64,000 nucleotides of DNA from Medicago truncatula (Eukaryota; Streptophyta; Magnoliopsida; Fabales; Fabaceae), in NCBI RefSeq assembly GCF_003473485.1, contig NC_053045.1:38972494-39036493 (forward strand). Reading direction: 5' to 3'. Below the pieces are notes generated by a model that was not told where the DNA came from, ran no database searches, and worked only from the letters and a program-made list of their open reading frames with translations. This document shows positions 10,702-22,621 of the stretch, piece by piece. The translations under genes and the position numbers were made by a program. Within the stretch, counting starts at the first letter, position 1; every line of letters begins with the position of its first letter.

Positions 10702-13700
10702 CTAATCTTCAATTGCCAAAAACTTGCGCTTCTGTGCAAACGGATTTCTGTGGTGCATCACTGTTGAGTTAAACTGTTTTAGATCCTGTTTGAATACATA
10801 ACGATACCCACATGTTTTCACATCCACATGCAACCCGTTTCCGTCCTCAAGGCAAGCTGTCATTGTGATATGATCAACATCTTTGAATGCTTTGTTCTGA
10901 TAGCTCAGAGAATCCCTAGGGACATATATTAGCCATGTGTGGTTTGATTCGAGTGTAATAAGATCTCCATAAAAAATTACCGGACACATAAATTCAAGTG
11001 TAGCAGTATGACAATCAAAAACTAGCGATATGTCTGGTCCGAATTCCTTTGTTGTCATAGTTGGATCATCAAATGTCACAGAAAATACGACACAACAAGC
11101 AAGGCCAATGAAATTACTGTCATGCAAAGTAGGAGATAAGTCTATGCGTGTTGATTTACCTACGCACTGGTTGTTCAACCAGCTTGGTATTTCACTTCCA
11201 GGAATAACGATACCAATAGTCCCACGAAAGCAGGCAAGAGATTCTTGGTTAGCCTGAACAAATTGTATCAACCATAATAAAGTCATGCTACTATATTGAT
11301 CCTTCTCCCCCAATTCAGGACAGTTGAAAATATACAATCCCCACTTCTTCCAATATTCATCCCACTTGATAACAGAAGGTGAAGAGTGAGGCAAAGGGAG
11401 CTCAGGCAAAAATTTCAATTGCTTGCAGTGCTGTAAGTCTAAATATACCAGATTAGAAAGCTCCCTGAAACTAGGCAGAGTCACAAAATTGTTTCCCATT
11501 AAAATTAATCTTCCTAGCCATGGTATACATCCAATTGCATCTGGCATTTGGCTCAGACCACAAAAACTAATATCAAGTTCCCACAAAAAGGAAAAGCTAA
11601 GCAAGGATGACAACAAACGACTAACTAAACCTTTGTCTGCATTATGATACAAGGAGGAAGTTGTTGACTGGGAATGTAATACAATTTCACTCGAATCAAG
11701 TTTATTCAAATGCCTTGTATTGGTAAACACTTTGGAACACCAGGAAAGATTTAGATATTTAAGAGAGGTGAGACCAAATATGTTGTTAGGTATGCTTATT
11801 AGATTTTTGCAATTTTTCAAGTTCAAGAATACAAGCTTTCTCAGAAGACCAATAGATGGATCTATTTGCACAAGATTTACACATCCGTCGAGATTCAGCC
11901 GCTCAAGATTTGGAACCTCTCCAAAATTTGGCATCTTGATTAGGTGTTTGGAGTACATCAGATCCATAGTTTTCAAATTGGGCAGATACTGTGATGAAAA
12001 ATACCAACAAAAATGGAAACGTTATTTACTATTGTTTAAATGCTTTTATTCCTTGTAAACATTCCATTTTTTTACTTTTTAGTCCTTGTAATTATTTTCT
12101 AAGTGAGATACTGTGATGCAAAAAAATGGAAGAAAATCATTTGATTTATTTTCTAAGTGAGGGAGAAATTAAGTACATAATTTATAGTACCTTCTTGCCT
12201 TCCCATAGTTGTTGGATGCTGCTACGCCACAAATAAAGTTCAACAAGCTGGTTGGGCTGAAAACTTTTTGGCAAACACATGAAAGGATAGCATGTCCACT
12301 TAAAATATCTCAATTCATTTGAAAGATAATTCAGGCTTCCTGAAATATACACACCCCTGTCAAATATAAGTAATCTAAGATGACTCATACTTGACAATGT
12401 TTCCGCCACCAATGTTTTTATTTGTCTTGGATGACAAATAACTACGGCTTCAACATTCTTTTCCTGAAATATATAGCAAAAAAAGGAAGAGAATATATTA
12501 ATTTAATATATATTATATATAACTTTTATAAAAATAAAAATAGAAATAAGCTTTATGTTTTCCAACAACTACTTTACCATATTCTCCAACATTACATTGT
12601 TGAAATGTTCGAGGGACCACAACCTGCTCCACTTTCTCAAGTCTTTGGTCGAATTTTCTTGAACAATTTTCCGGCCCAACTCTACCAACAAACTATGCAT
12701 TGTAATATTAGTTCCGTAAGAAATGCTTATAAGGGATTTATCAATGAGAATTCTTAATCCGATATCAGCATGAAACCCACGACAATTTAGAATATTTGTA
12801 ACACATTCCTTGTTGTACCCTTTGAAAAAACAAGCAATATCAAGAAATATATCTTTTTCCATATTCTCTAGCCCTTCAAAACTTAATCGCAACACATCCA
12901 TAATATCTTTGATTGGACATTCTCTCAATCTAGCCAATTTACTTCTCCATTCAGAGATATCTCGACCAAACAAAAATGAGCCCAATACTTTAATAGCTAG
13001 TGGTAGGCCATTGGCATAAGATAGTGTGTCAAGTGCCATTTTATCATAACCACTCATAACATGCTCAAGTTTGAAAGCTTTTTGACAAAATAATTGAAGA
13101 GAGTTGGTCTCATTCAAGAGTGGAACTTTGTAAACTTCATCAACTCCATACTCATTCAAGATATGCTCATCTCTAGAAATTATAATGATTCTACTCCCTG
13201 CACCTAAATATTCACGATTTAAAGCTAACTTATCGAGCTGTTCAACTTTATCAACATTATCGAGAATGATAAGTGCTCGTAGCCGACGTAACCTACGTCG
13301 TATCAAATCATCCGTGTCAAAGAGATTGCATATCTGAAAGTGTTCCTTGCCAAAAGTTTGGTGTAGAATTTGCTTTTGTGCACCAACTTGACCATCATGT
13401 CTATATATTTTGCTTAGATCATCAATAAAACAACGTGCATCAAATTGATGAGAGATTTGACCATATAAAGCAGTAGTCAGAGTTGTCTTCCCTATTCCAC
13501 CCATCCCACAAATTCCTACAACCCGAACATCATCAACCGAGTCCAAAAGTAATAGATTTACTACTTTTTCTATATGAGGATTCATACCAACTAGTTCTTT
13601 TGGAAGAGATGAAAAGTTGTGACCCAATATATTCAATATCTCTTCAACAATCTTTTTAATCTCAGCATATTGAGGCCTAAAAGTTTAAAAGAAATCAACC

Positions 13701-14462
13701 AATAACACTGAATCATTACTTAAGAAAATTAAAACAAAAAGCATGTGAACATACAAAGATAACATCTAATTTTTCTTCAAAAAAATTGCGAAGATAACAT
13801 AATTTTGTTCATCCTTGTAGAGAACTGTCTTGCTTAACCATAGTTTAAAGAGGGAAAGTGAAATCTGCTTAACTATACATGGTTAAATTTAATTGTCAAA
13901 GCCTTAAAATCTGCTTATGTAAAAGTAAAACAATCAATTAATAGAATATTGCTTACTTATCACGAAGATCCCAGCCAGAGATATTCCCCACTTGTGTCAG
14001 AGCTTCCCTCCAACTTTGTACCACATGAGATTCATGTTGGAATGTTTGTTCATGTTTGGAAAAGGCTTCACCGTAAATTCCTTTTTGATGTCTCACCTCA
14101 GAAGGATCAACATCATAAAAAACAGGAAGAACACGTCTTCCAGAAACTTGACTGCAGTCAAGGATGTGTACCAATTCTCGCAAGCACCAAGTTGAGGAAG
14201 CATAGTTTTTGGAGAGGACCGCAATGAAAACCTGAGACCCTTCAATTGCACGAATGAGCTCGGGTGGTATGGATTCACCTTTTTGAAGATTAGTGTCGTC
14301 TCTAAATGCAAAAATGCCTTTTCTTTGAAGGGCAGCAAAAAGATGATCAATGAAGTTGAAGCGAGTATCTTCGCCTCTAAAGGTGACAAACACATCATAA
14401 TAATTCTTCCTCCTTGGCAATGCCATAAGAGCTGAAGAAGAGGAGTTGCTGCTGCTAGCCAT
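10702..14462 (-). CDS. TIR-NBS-LRR (TNL) intracellular immune receptor, copy 2
   Basis: Four exons: 14462-13957, 13676-12578, 12463-12191, 11988-10702, giving about 1054 residues. Domain order is TIR (YYDVFVTFRGEDTR, catalytic-type Glu in WCLRELV), NB-ARC (GMGGIGKTTL, LIILDNVD, GAGSRIIIISRDEHIL, YANGLPLAIKVLG, FLDIACFF), LRRs, then the C-JID domain (VIPGSEIPSWLNNQCVG). The MHD position reads MHS, as in copy 1. The TIR exon and first intron are almost identical to copy 1, and the intron shows no difference by eye. The second half of the NBS and the LRRs are clearly diverged, so the two receptors may share a signalling end but recognise different ligands. The last exon has one LRR more than copy 1 (VQIDPSIGLLRKLVFLNL). 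No break is seen. The role is effector-triggered immunity, inferred from the family. Confidence 0.9.
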
Positions 14463-15674
14463 CTGAATATGCTAAATTGATTATGAATGCTGAGTTCCTA
14501 TGAAATTATCAGTGGTGCTTCTCAAGTCTCAAGTCTCAACTATATATTATTAAAATTCTTATATATTGTCATATAAGGACAAAGCAATTCTTATACCCCA
14601 CTCATTTTACAAAGCAAAATAAATTGGACAAAAAGAGATAAAATCTTTCTCCTTTTTTACTTTTTGAAAAATAGAATGCATAATTTCTAATATAATTTTT
14701 TTATTTTTGATATACTAACTTGTGTTCTTGGCATTTACCTAAAAAGACACTAATTAATACGACAAATATTGAGTAATTTGTTCTAGTTATTCTTTTTTTA
14801 AACAATAGTAATTTGTTTTAGTTGGATTAAGAATATACCACAATGAAAATTTTCTGTGAATACAGTAAAAGGAGTACTCGCCCCTTAAGCATGATGTAAT
14901 ATAACTTGGGGCTATTATCTTATCTTCTTACCCCTTAAAGTTTTTACAAGACAGTTTACTTAAATGTTTAATTTTTATTTAATTCACTTCTTATTATCGG
15001 TGCTTCATTTTCGTCATAAGAAGAGCCAGATGCTTCCAATTTTTATCTTCTTTATATTATAATATTATTTCATCTTTTTTCCTGTGCTGCCCTTATTTGT
15101 GCATTTGATTGGAGCTATGTTTTCTCATATTATTGGTTGTAGTTAACACACAAAAATAACTTCTATCATTTCTTTTCTTTGTCTACTCTATATACTTAGT
15201 TGGACACAACCCCAAATCAAAAGTATTTAGGCACATACACATGCATAAGTGGTAAAATTTAGAAGAGAAATAATTTAGTCACGTCGTTTAATATCACTTC
15301 ACTTTTAAATTTTAGGGTTAATATATGTTTACCTAGCGGTTTCTGATTTACCTTATAAAAGTAAAAGATTCCAACCCTGTAATTTGAATATTCTTTGGTG
15401 TTGGACCTTCATAAATTTTGACAGTACAAAATAGTACAAAATCAATGATATGGCAGGGATAAACCAAAATATTCTTAATATTACAGGAGGTAAACATATA
15501 TTAACCCTAAATTTATCATCTATGTGTGAGTGTCCAAATGAGTTTTATTTAGTGATTCCAACCATTGTTGACCACCAGTACCACCAAATGCAAACCTTGC
15601 TGTAGTTTCAAAGTTGAATGGAAGTCCAGCTGAAATGCAGTTGCTACAGCTTATGATCTATTTAATCAGATGAA
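14463..15674. other. Intergenic between TNL copy 2 and the TNL pseudogene
   Basis: The left 400 bp are the promoter side of TNL copy 2 and resemble 4582-5000. The right 130 bp resemble TNL 3' UTR sequence (compare 10550-10660). One MITE lies between (15315-15507). No other gene is visible. Confidence 0.5.
15315..15507. mobile_element. MITE with near-perfect 9-bp target duplication
   Basis: The terminal inverted repeats are GGGTTAATATATGTTTACCT at the left and its inverse at the right. The flanks are TAAATTTTA and TAAATTTAT, a 9-bp duplication with one late mismatch. At 193 bp and non-coding, with 9-bp target duplications, it fits a Mutator-type MITE. Confidence 0.7.
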
Positions 15675-16503
15675 TCATTGTGGATGTGGCTTCCTAGCAA
15701 ACGAATTCCTGTGGTGCATCATTGTTGAGTGAAACTGTTGTAGATCCTGTTTAAATACACAACGATATCCACATTTCTCCACCTCCACATGCAAACCTTT
15801 TCCGTCCACAGGGACAATTTTCATTGTGATATAATCAACATCGCTGATTGCTGTGCTCGTAAGGCTCAGAAAATCAAATAATGTTTCCCAAGGGATATAG
15901 ATGAGCCACATGTGGTTTGATTCGACTGTAATAAGATTTCTATAAAAATTTACTGGACAAAGAGTAAAAGCCCATCGGTAAAAGTATTGCCACATTCAAA
16001 GCTTAGCCCCATGAAAGGCCAATCACTTGTTGTCATTGTTGAATCACCAAATGTCACAGAAAATACTACACAGCAAGCAAGACTAATAAAATTAATGTCA
16101 TCCATAATAGGAGATAGGTCTATTTCAAGATGAAGTAAATTGTTGATTGAGAAAAGCTACTTAAATCTTTCTGTGATTTATGATACCAGGAATGTGAACC
16201 GGTCCATTTCAAGATCGAGTAAATTGTTAATGGAGAATGTGATGAACTTTCACTTGAATTGAGGTTCTTCAATTGCATTGGATTGTTAAACACTTTGGAA
16301 CACCCGGAAAGATTTAGATATTTAAGAGAGGTGAGACCAAATATGTTGTTGGGTATGCTTATTAGATTTTCACAAACATTTAAAAACATTATAAATACTA
16401 GTAAATGTACTTTTTATATCTAATTCAAAAATTTAAGAGTCGTAAAATTAATTTATGAGTAGTAAATTAGTTTTAATAAAAATTAAAACTACACATGCAA
16501 ACA

Positions 16504-16576
16504 GTTGCTGTGGTGTAGTGGTTATCACGTCAGTCTTACACACTGAAGGTCTCCAGTTCGATCCTGGGTAGCAACA
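16504..16576 (+). tRNA. tRNA-Val (anticodon UAC)
   Basis: It folds as a full cloverleaf. The acceptor stem GTTGCTG pairs with TAGCAAC at 16569-16575. The D arm is around GTGTAGTGGTTATCAC. The anticodon stem TCAGT/ACTGA has loop CTTACAC (anticodon TAC). The T arm is CCAG-TTCGATC-CTGG, and the discriminator is A. There is no intron. A TTTTT run about 11 bp downstream can serve as Pol III terminator. It lies opposite in strand to, and inside, the TNL pseudogene, between its exon-3 and exon-4 relics. Plant tRNA-Val genes share the GTGGTGTAGT...TCACG pattern. Expression is not shown by sequence alone. Confidence 0.85.
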
Positions 16577-16608
16577 TTTAATTTCCTTTTTGCCATACAG
16601 AGCTTAGA

Positions 16609-16626
16609 ATAGCCCCCCCCCCCCCC
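16609..16626. repeat. Poly(C) tract
   Basis: An uninterrupted run of C of more than a dozen bases lies just after the tRNA-Val gene. The phrase GCA(A/G)CATTTAATTTCCTTT occurs on both sides of it (about 16571 and 16673), suggesting a small local duplication of the tRNA 3' flank. Confidence 0.6.
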
Positions 16627-18314
16627 TCGCAAGTGGGCGGTGGGATTGGCCCCCTTAGATTGATCTAGGGCAGCAGCATTTAATTTCCTTTAGTCAGTCC
16701 TTGCATCGGATACTGAGTTTTAAAAAAAAATAAAAAATTAAAACTACATCCATCGACAAATAAAACAAAGTAAGAAATAAGTAAGCTTATAAGGTCCCAA
16801 TTTTGTAAGGACGAAAAATATATAGTTGATTGGGGTGAAAACTTGTAGGCAAATACATGAAAGGATATTCAGTCCACTCAACATATCTCAATTCATTTCA
16901 AAGATGACTCAAGGTTCCTGAAAAATACACATACATGTTGAACATAAGTAATCTAAGATGATCCATATTTGACAATGTTTCTGTCGCCAATGTTTCTATT
17001 TCGCTTGGATATTGCTTCTTCAAAACTATGGCTTCAACGTTCTTTTTTTTGTCAGAAATGCTAACAAGTGATTTCTGAATGAGAACTTTTAATCCAATAA
17101 CAGGGTGGAGTCCACAACAATTAAGAACATTGTTAACAAATTGCTCGTGATGCCCGTTAAATAAACAAACAATATCAAGAAATATCACATTTTCCGATTC
17201 CTCTAGTCCTTCAAAACTTAATCGCAGCACATCCATAATATCTTTATTTGGATTTTCTCTCAATCTAGCCAATGCACTTGTCCATTCAGAGATATTTCGA
17301 CCACACAAAATGAGCCCAATACTTTAATTGCCGGTGGTAGGCCATCAACATAATTTAATATGACATGTCAACTCCTCATAGTTACTTTTAATTTTACCAC
17401 CTTGGAAAGCTTTTTGACAAAATTAATTGACGATTTCATCAACTTCGTACTCTTTCAAGATATGAACATCTCTAGAAGTTATAACAATTCTACTCCCAGC
17501 ACCTAAACATTCACTACTCACAGCTAATTTCTCCTGCTGTTCAACTTGATCAACATTATCAAGAACTAGAAGGGCTCTTATATGACCTAGCTTGAGTCGT
17601 ATCAAATTAGTTTTTGTTGTAAAGATTGCATATCTGAAGGTGCTGTTTGCTAAGAGTTTGATGTAGTGCTTGCTTTTGAGCACCAATCGACCTTCATTTC
17701 TATAAACTTTGCTTATATCATCGATGAAGCAGCATGCATCAAATTGATGAGAGATTCTGTCATAAAGAGCAGTAGCTAGAGTCGTCTTTCCTATTCCTCC
17801 CATTCCATAAATTCCTACAACCTGTATAATATCAGTTGATTCCAAAAGTAAACACTTTTTCTAATTCTTCTATAAGAGAATCAATCCCAACTAAATCTTT
17901 TGGAAGACTTGAAAACCGGTAACCCAATCTATTTATTATCTCTTCAACAATCTTTTCAATCACTATATATTGGTGTATGGAATTTTGAAAAAGATTATTG
18001 GTAATGTCAAACCATCATCACATAAGTAAACCTAAACAAAAAGCACATGTGTAAGACAAGATAACATTCTTTTTTCCTCACAGAAAACTTTTGTTCTGAG
18101 GCAAATAAATTCCAACCCAATTTGCATCTTAAATCTTCCAGAGATTATACAGTACTCTCAAGTCTCAACTCTAGTTTAAAAGGCAAAAGTGTATTCAAAT
18201 ATATGCAGTATATGGCAGATTCAAACATATGTGGTGGTATATGGCAGAGTGTCTTGGTAATTAATGAATTTATTTGGCTTGAAATATGCATAAGCACGAG
18301 CGTCAATAAGCTCT

Positions 18315-18550
18315 TGTTTGGATAAAAAAAAAAAAAAAAACTTAATTAAGTGTTTGAAGCATAGACGCTTCATATATTAGTGCTTATGTATAAAGTGATT
18401 TAAACAATAAAAGATTAAATAATGTTAAACTGTTTTCATATAAGTTAACAGTTGTTTTGATGAACTAACATGGAGAGCTTTCGAAAATAAGTTGGAAGCT
18501 GAAAACAACTTATGGATATGACATAAACATTTTCTATAAGCTCTCACAAG
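18315..18550. mobile_element. MITE of the CTTATGTATAAG family
   Basis: It begins GTTTGGATAA and contains ACTTAATTAAGTG, AGTGCTTATGTATAA, ACTGTTTTCATATAAG and AAAATAAGTTGGAAGCTGA. The same order of motifs occurs at 43285-43492, 22622-22885 and (inverted) 60187-60328. It is non-coding. It abuts the TIR-exon scrap of TNL copy 3 and appears truncated there. Confidence 0.6.
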
Positions 18551-18612
18551 AAAGATTGCTTACTTATGACGCATATCCCATCCAGAGATATTTCAACCTT
18601 TTATCAAAATTG

Positions 18613-20172
18613 GGAATTTGGGTAGCAAGCTTTAGATTGGTTTTATAATAGTTTGATGAGCATAAAGATACTGTAGAACAACAGGCACAACGTAACCTAG
18701 ATATTGATGCTGTCGGGTGTATAATTCTGTTTGCTTCCCCAATGGAAACTTGTAGTTTTGTATGATTTTTAGGATGTGCAATTTTCCAAGGGATATTATT
18801 CCTTAATCCTTACTTATAAGCTAAGTTGTGCATCTCAAGTCTCAACTATATATTTATTAAAACTCTTACTGGTATTATATCCGCACAAACTATATACCCC
18901 ACTCTTTTGTTTTTTTACAAATATACACTCATTTGTACTCCCTCGCATCCACAAGAAAGAAAAACCAAAAAACATCAAGACCACCCATACAATCATCGAT
19001 TGTTATACTTTTTTAAATACATCTACCAATATTAAAAGAGTAATGATAAATATCCGCGAGTAAAAATTCTCATGAAGCCTTCACGACATACACCATGCCC
19101 ACCGTTTTTTCCAGCCAATCCAATATTAGAATAAAAAAAACGGTTTTGTCATTTTATTTAAAAGTGAAAACATGCTTCGCGAGGCTTTAGGGATAGAGAA
19201 GTTCGCTTTATATAACACTTCTCATATTAAAAAGACACCTGAAAAATTAACTCTCATTCAAGTTTGCGGGACTATAATTTCTGTCTCCTCCTTTTCACAA
19301 AGTCCTCCCCTCCTAAACTCCCAAACATAATCTTAAGGTGGCTGAATCCCTAATCTTTATAAAGCTAAGAATAAAATCAATATATAAAGTTGGTCAAGTT
19401 GATAAGAATTTGCTTCAAATTCCATACGGATCTGTGTTTGAATCTTGTTCCCGATGTGAGGACTTCGTAATGGATAACATGTGCATATGCCAACGTGCTC
19501 TCTAAGTCCAGAGATGTTCCCTGATCCTTAAAGTTTATACGATTTGAATCTCGGGAACTCGCCAAGATCGGAGAACGTCTCTAGATTCATATATAGTGTG
19601 CTGGTACTTACATGTTACCCACCAACAAAGTCCTGCAGCAAAATTTGAGGCCTGATCCTTATGAAAGTGAGCTGAATGTTATCATCTTAACCAAATTTAT
19701 ATATTTATATTGATCTTATTCTTAGCTTTATAAAGATTGGGGTACTAGCCACCCCCAACCAACCTAAATTGTATTGATATATTTTAGTACGATTTTTATC
19801 ATTTTGAATGCAACAGGGACATCAAACTTTGAAACTTTCCAATACAAAGGGTTTTTGAGAATTGAAAAGTTTAAGATAGCTTTCAAGTCACAATAATACC
19901 CTTTTTTCTTATTCTTCAATGTACAATTTGATGGAGGTACTCACAATCACAAGTTTTATTTTAAACTTAGGCAACTATTCTAGCAGATTAAGCTGTGTCT
20001 GCAAACAAGTTACATTTACTGTATACATTATTATGTACAAACCCAAATGTCAAACTGACTTAGACAAAGAATAGTATTATTACTTCACATATCACTGTTC
20101 CTTTTGTTGCAACCAAAAAGATATGAAGGAAATTTCTTTTATGGTGTAAAATACAACAAACAATAAAGATTT
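18613..20172. other. Intergenic between the TNL pseudogene and PCO
   Basis: No gene is seen. One inverted-repeat element (19336-19756) lies inside. The short frames at 18776-19063 are AT-rich and lack any domain signature. Confidence 0.4.
19336..19756. mobile_element. Inverted-repeat transposable element, about 420 bp
   Basis: The left terminus CCCTAATCTTTATAAAGCTA continues into AGAATAAAATCAATATA. It recurs inverted at the right as TATATTGATCTTATTCTTAG then CTTTATAAAGATTGGGG. Outside it, GGTGGCTGAAT at the left pairs with TACTAGCCACC at the right. The arm is about 45-60 bp. The interior is non-coding. The target duplication is unclear. Confidence 0.6.
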
Positions 20173-22273
20173 TCAAGTTCTAATTACCGGACCCCTGTAC
20201 AATCCTCTCCGGATCACAAAGTCGTCAGGAGGTTGAAACTCTTCCAGCCATGTCACTTCCGAAACTGTAACTCCATCCAACTCAAGATTAACTGCAAGCA
20301 AAATAAGCACGGACAATATAGTACAAATAATGTTCCACACCGTTCAATAAGAAGACGCGACAAGAAAATTAAATGAGATTAATTACCTGGAAGATCTTTC
20401 CTTTGTGATTGGCGGAAGTAAGTGCAGTGTCTTCCATCCTCTGAAGAGTAAGGCGGAGATAATATGTCAAAGACTGCACAAGGTGTTATGGCTCGTAAAC
20501 AATGGATGTTTCCGCCATTTGTTGGATAAAGAATTGTTGTTGGACTTGGTGCTGTCATCTCTGTGTCTTTTACAAGCTTTGCAGGTCTAGCTATTAATCA
20601 CAGATTAACGAAAAATGTGGTTCCATGAGAATGAATTAAAATTATTATTCATTACCGATTAGCAACAAAAACATATATTTCCTTCAAAACTAGCGTGATT
20701 AGTAAATTTCATGCAATCTCCTTGTGTTGATCGTTGGATCAAATTTTACGATCTATTGAGAATGATCTCGTAAGGGTATTTGGATGAATGCAAAGGAAAC
20801 AATGATATTGTGGAATAATCAGAAGCAGATTAGGTTTATTTGCCTATCTATAGGTGATCTACTTTGGGTATTGTAAGGAAACCTTGTAACCTGAAAAAGT
20901 AAGAAGCAAAATATGGTTCTCGATCTAGTATAGGACAAAAAAACGAGCTATGGAATTGGTTACTTGTGAACTTATAAGGTTAAATGGTTATTTCGTAAGT
21001 TGAAATCTGGCAGTATCAATAAGATGAAATTGTACTTCATGAAACGCTCTTCACATTGTATCAAACCTAACTTTCATGGAAGTAACTAGCATATAGAAAT
21101 TGGTTTTCACTTCACAAGTGAAAAAGTTTTCTTTGAGGAAATTACTATCGAGTATGCCAACTCTGGCGATTAACGATCAGCTTGCAAATAGTTTAGTTAA
21201 TTTGTAGGAAGATTGATGCATACATGTGATTTGTATGCACCAACTTGAGGAATTGTTGGAAAGTATCTCCTATTTAATCTCAAAAACTATTGAATGTCAA
21301 AATCTTTTTTTTTTTTTAATATGTAGCAAACGGGTCATAATCTATTTAATGTTGTATACAATCCATTTTTAGAGTTGTCATATCACTAGTTTGCTTAGTT
21401 CTCTTATTTATGTAGTTTCTATTTTTAATACTAAATTGGAAAATCTTGTATATATAAAATTGATTATGATGAGGAATTCCTCAAACAATTCAATAAATAT
21501 TGGATTTAGCAACATTAAAATATAAAAAGCCATAGAAAACAGACCTCCAGATGAATAGGTGAAGCCAGGTACATCAATCCAATCATAGGATCTAACATAT
21601 AACGAACCATATATGAGCTTGCTCAACACTGTCATGCTGGGATGATTATGGAGAGGAATGATAGACGACGGGGGCATGCAAAAAATCCCTATCTGAAAAT
21701 AATGAATTAAAAAATTATAAATCAAACTTCAGCTTTTGAAGCCAATCTAGGGCCCAATTAATTAAAAATTGCAGATTCAAAATGATCTACAGTTTCGAGA
21801 TTTCACTTACAGAGAAGGAGTCACATTCATGTAAATGCAAGTATTTGATAGCTGGCAAAGAATGATGGCTCCCGTTTTGTTCAAGCACTGTGCGAGACAT
21901 ATTTCGAACCACTTGTGCCTCTTGTTCTAGACCTACATCCGATGGTTTGATTCTATCTATACAAAACATTAAATTGGGTTATTAAGAAATTATCAGTTGG
22001 GCATAAAAACTATTGAGTCATGATATCAAAATTCATCTAACATAGAAAATCATGAAACTCGTATGCAGTCACAATTTTCATTCATCTTTAGGCACCAGTG
22101 CACCACACATACTGTGAAGTTGAAGTTGACAATAAATATATGAACTTATAATGGTAAATAAGAATCATACCTAACTTCTCCCGAACTTTTTTGACCACTT
22201 CTTCTGACACAGGTCCATCAGGTGAAAAGGATGCTTTGCACAGCCTATAAAGCCTCTGTACACAATATGGCAT
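20173..22273 (-). CDS. PCO: Plant cysteine oxidase (PCO4/5-like thiol dioxygenase)
   Basis: Five exons: 22273-22171, 21956-21811, 21692-21545, 20590-20387, 20291-20173, giving 239 residues, close to the roughly 241 of Arabidopsis PCO4. The start [20 protein letters not shown] matches the family N-terminus. The cupin core follows: [35 protein letters not shown] with the HxH iron ligands, then GGNIHC with the third His, FDILSPPYS, and the C-terminal [13 protein letters not shown]. The enzyme uses O2 to oxidise the N-terminal Cys of group VII ERF and VRN2/ZPR2-type proteins. This marks them for the N-degron pathway, so it acts as the oxygen sensor. All three iron ligands are present and no break is seen. 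ITHC of Arabidopsis PCO4 reads ITPC here. A decayed copy of the last exons lies at 8180-8635. The subclass call is from overall resemblance. Confidence 0.93.
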
Positions 22274-22621
22274 GTTGTAAACTTGGGATTAACTTGTCTA
22301 CTCAGACCAAATCCTTATATTTGGTCAACAAGATGATAACACCTTGTGAGTCGCTTATCGATTACAAATTTGCAATGGACACTTGATATTTTAGCCTCGG
22401 AATCCAACCAACGGTAATGAATCTGCATGTTGTAATCTAATTTAGTCATGGACCTATGGAACAACAAAAATCAATAACATAACCAGAAATAGCAAAGTGC
22501 AAGGACTAACTATCGATATATAAACTCATTTGGGACGCCAATTACTCATTAAACAGCATTATGATCAATTGCATTTTTCTCTATGGTCACTATATACTAT
22601 ACGCACTCAGTGAAAAAAATA

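Larger units (their letters stand above)
15675..18612 (-). pseudogene. Rearranged TNL pseudogene, copy 3
   Basis: Pieces of a TNL occur in the expected order on the minus strand. They are a TIR-exon 3' scrap at about 18575-18610 (the GWDMRHK splice-end region), the P-loop half of the NBS at 17845-17423 (GMGGIGKTTLATALY, ALLVLDNVD, then an out-of-frame stretch), the RNBS-D half at 17308-17060, an exon-3-like LRR start at 17040-16810, an LRR piece at 16389-16130, and a C-JID end at 16120-15675. Most of the TIR is gone. The NBS end containing the MHD region is deleted, so exon-2 and exon-3 sequence run together. The LRR block is fused directly to the middle of the C-JID near 16125. At least one frameshift is present. 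It cannot make a full receptor. A tRNA gene sits inside it. Confidence 0.85.
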
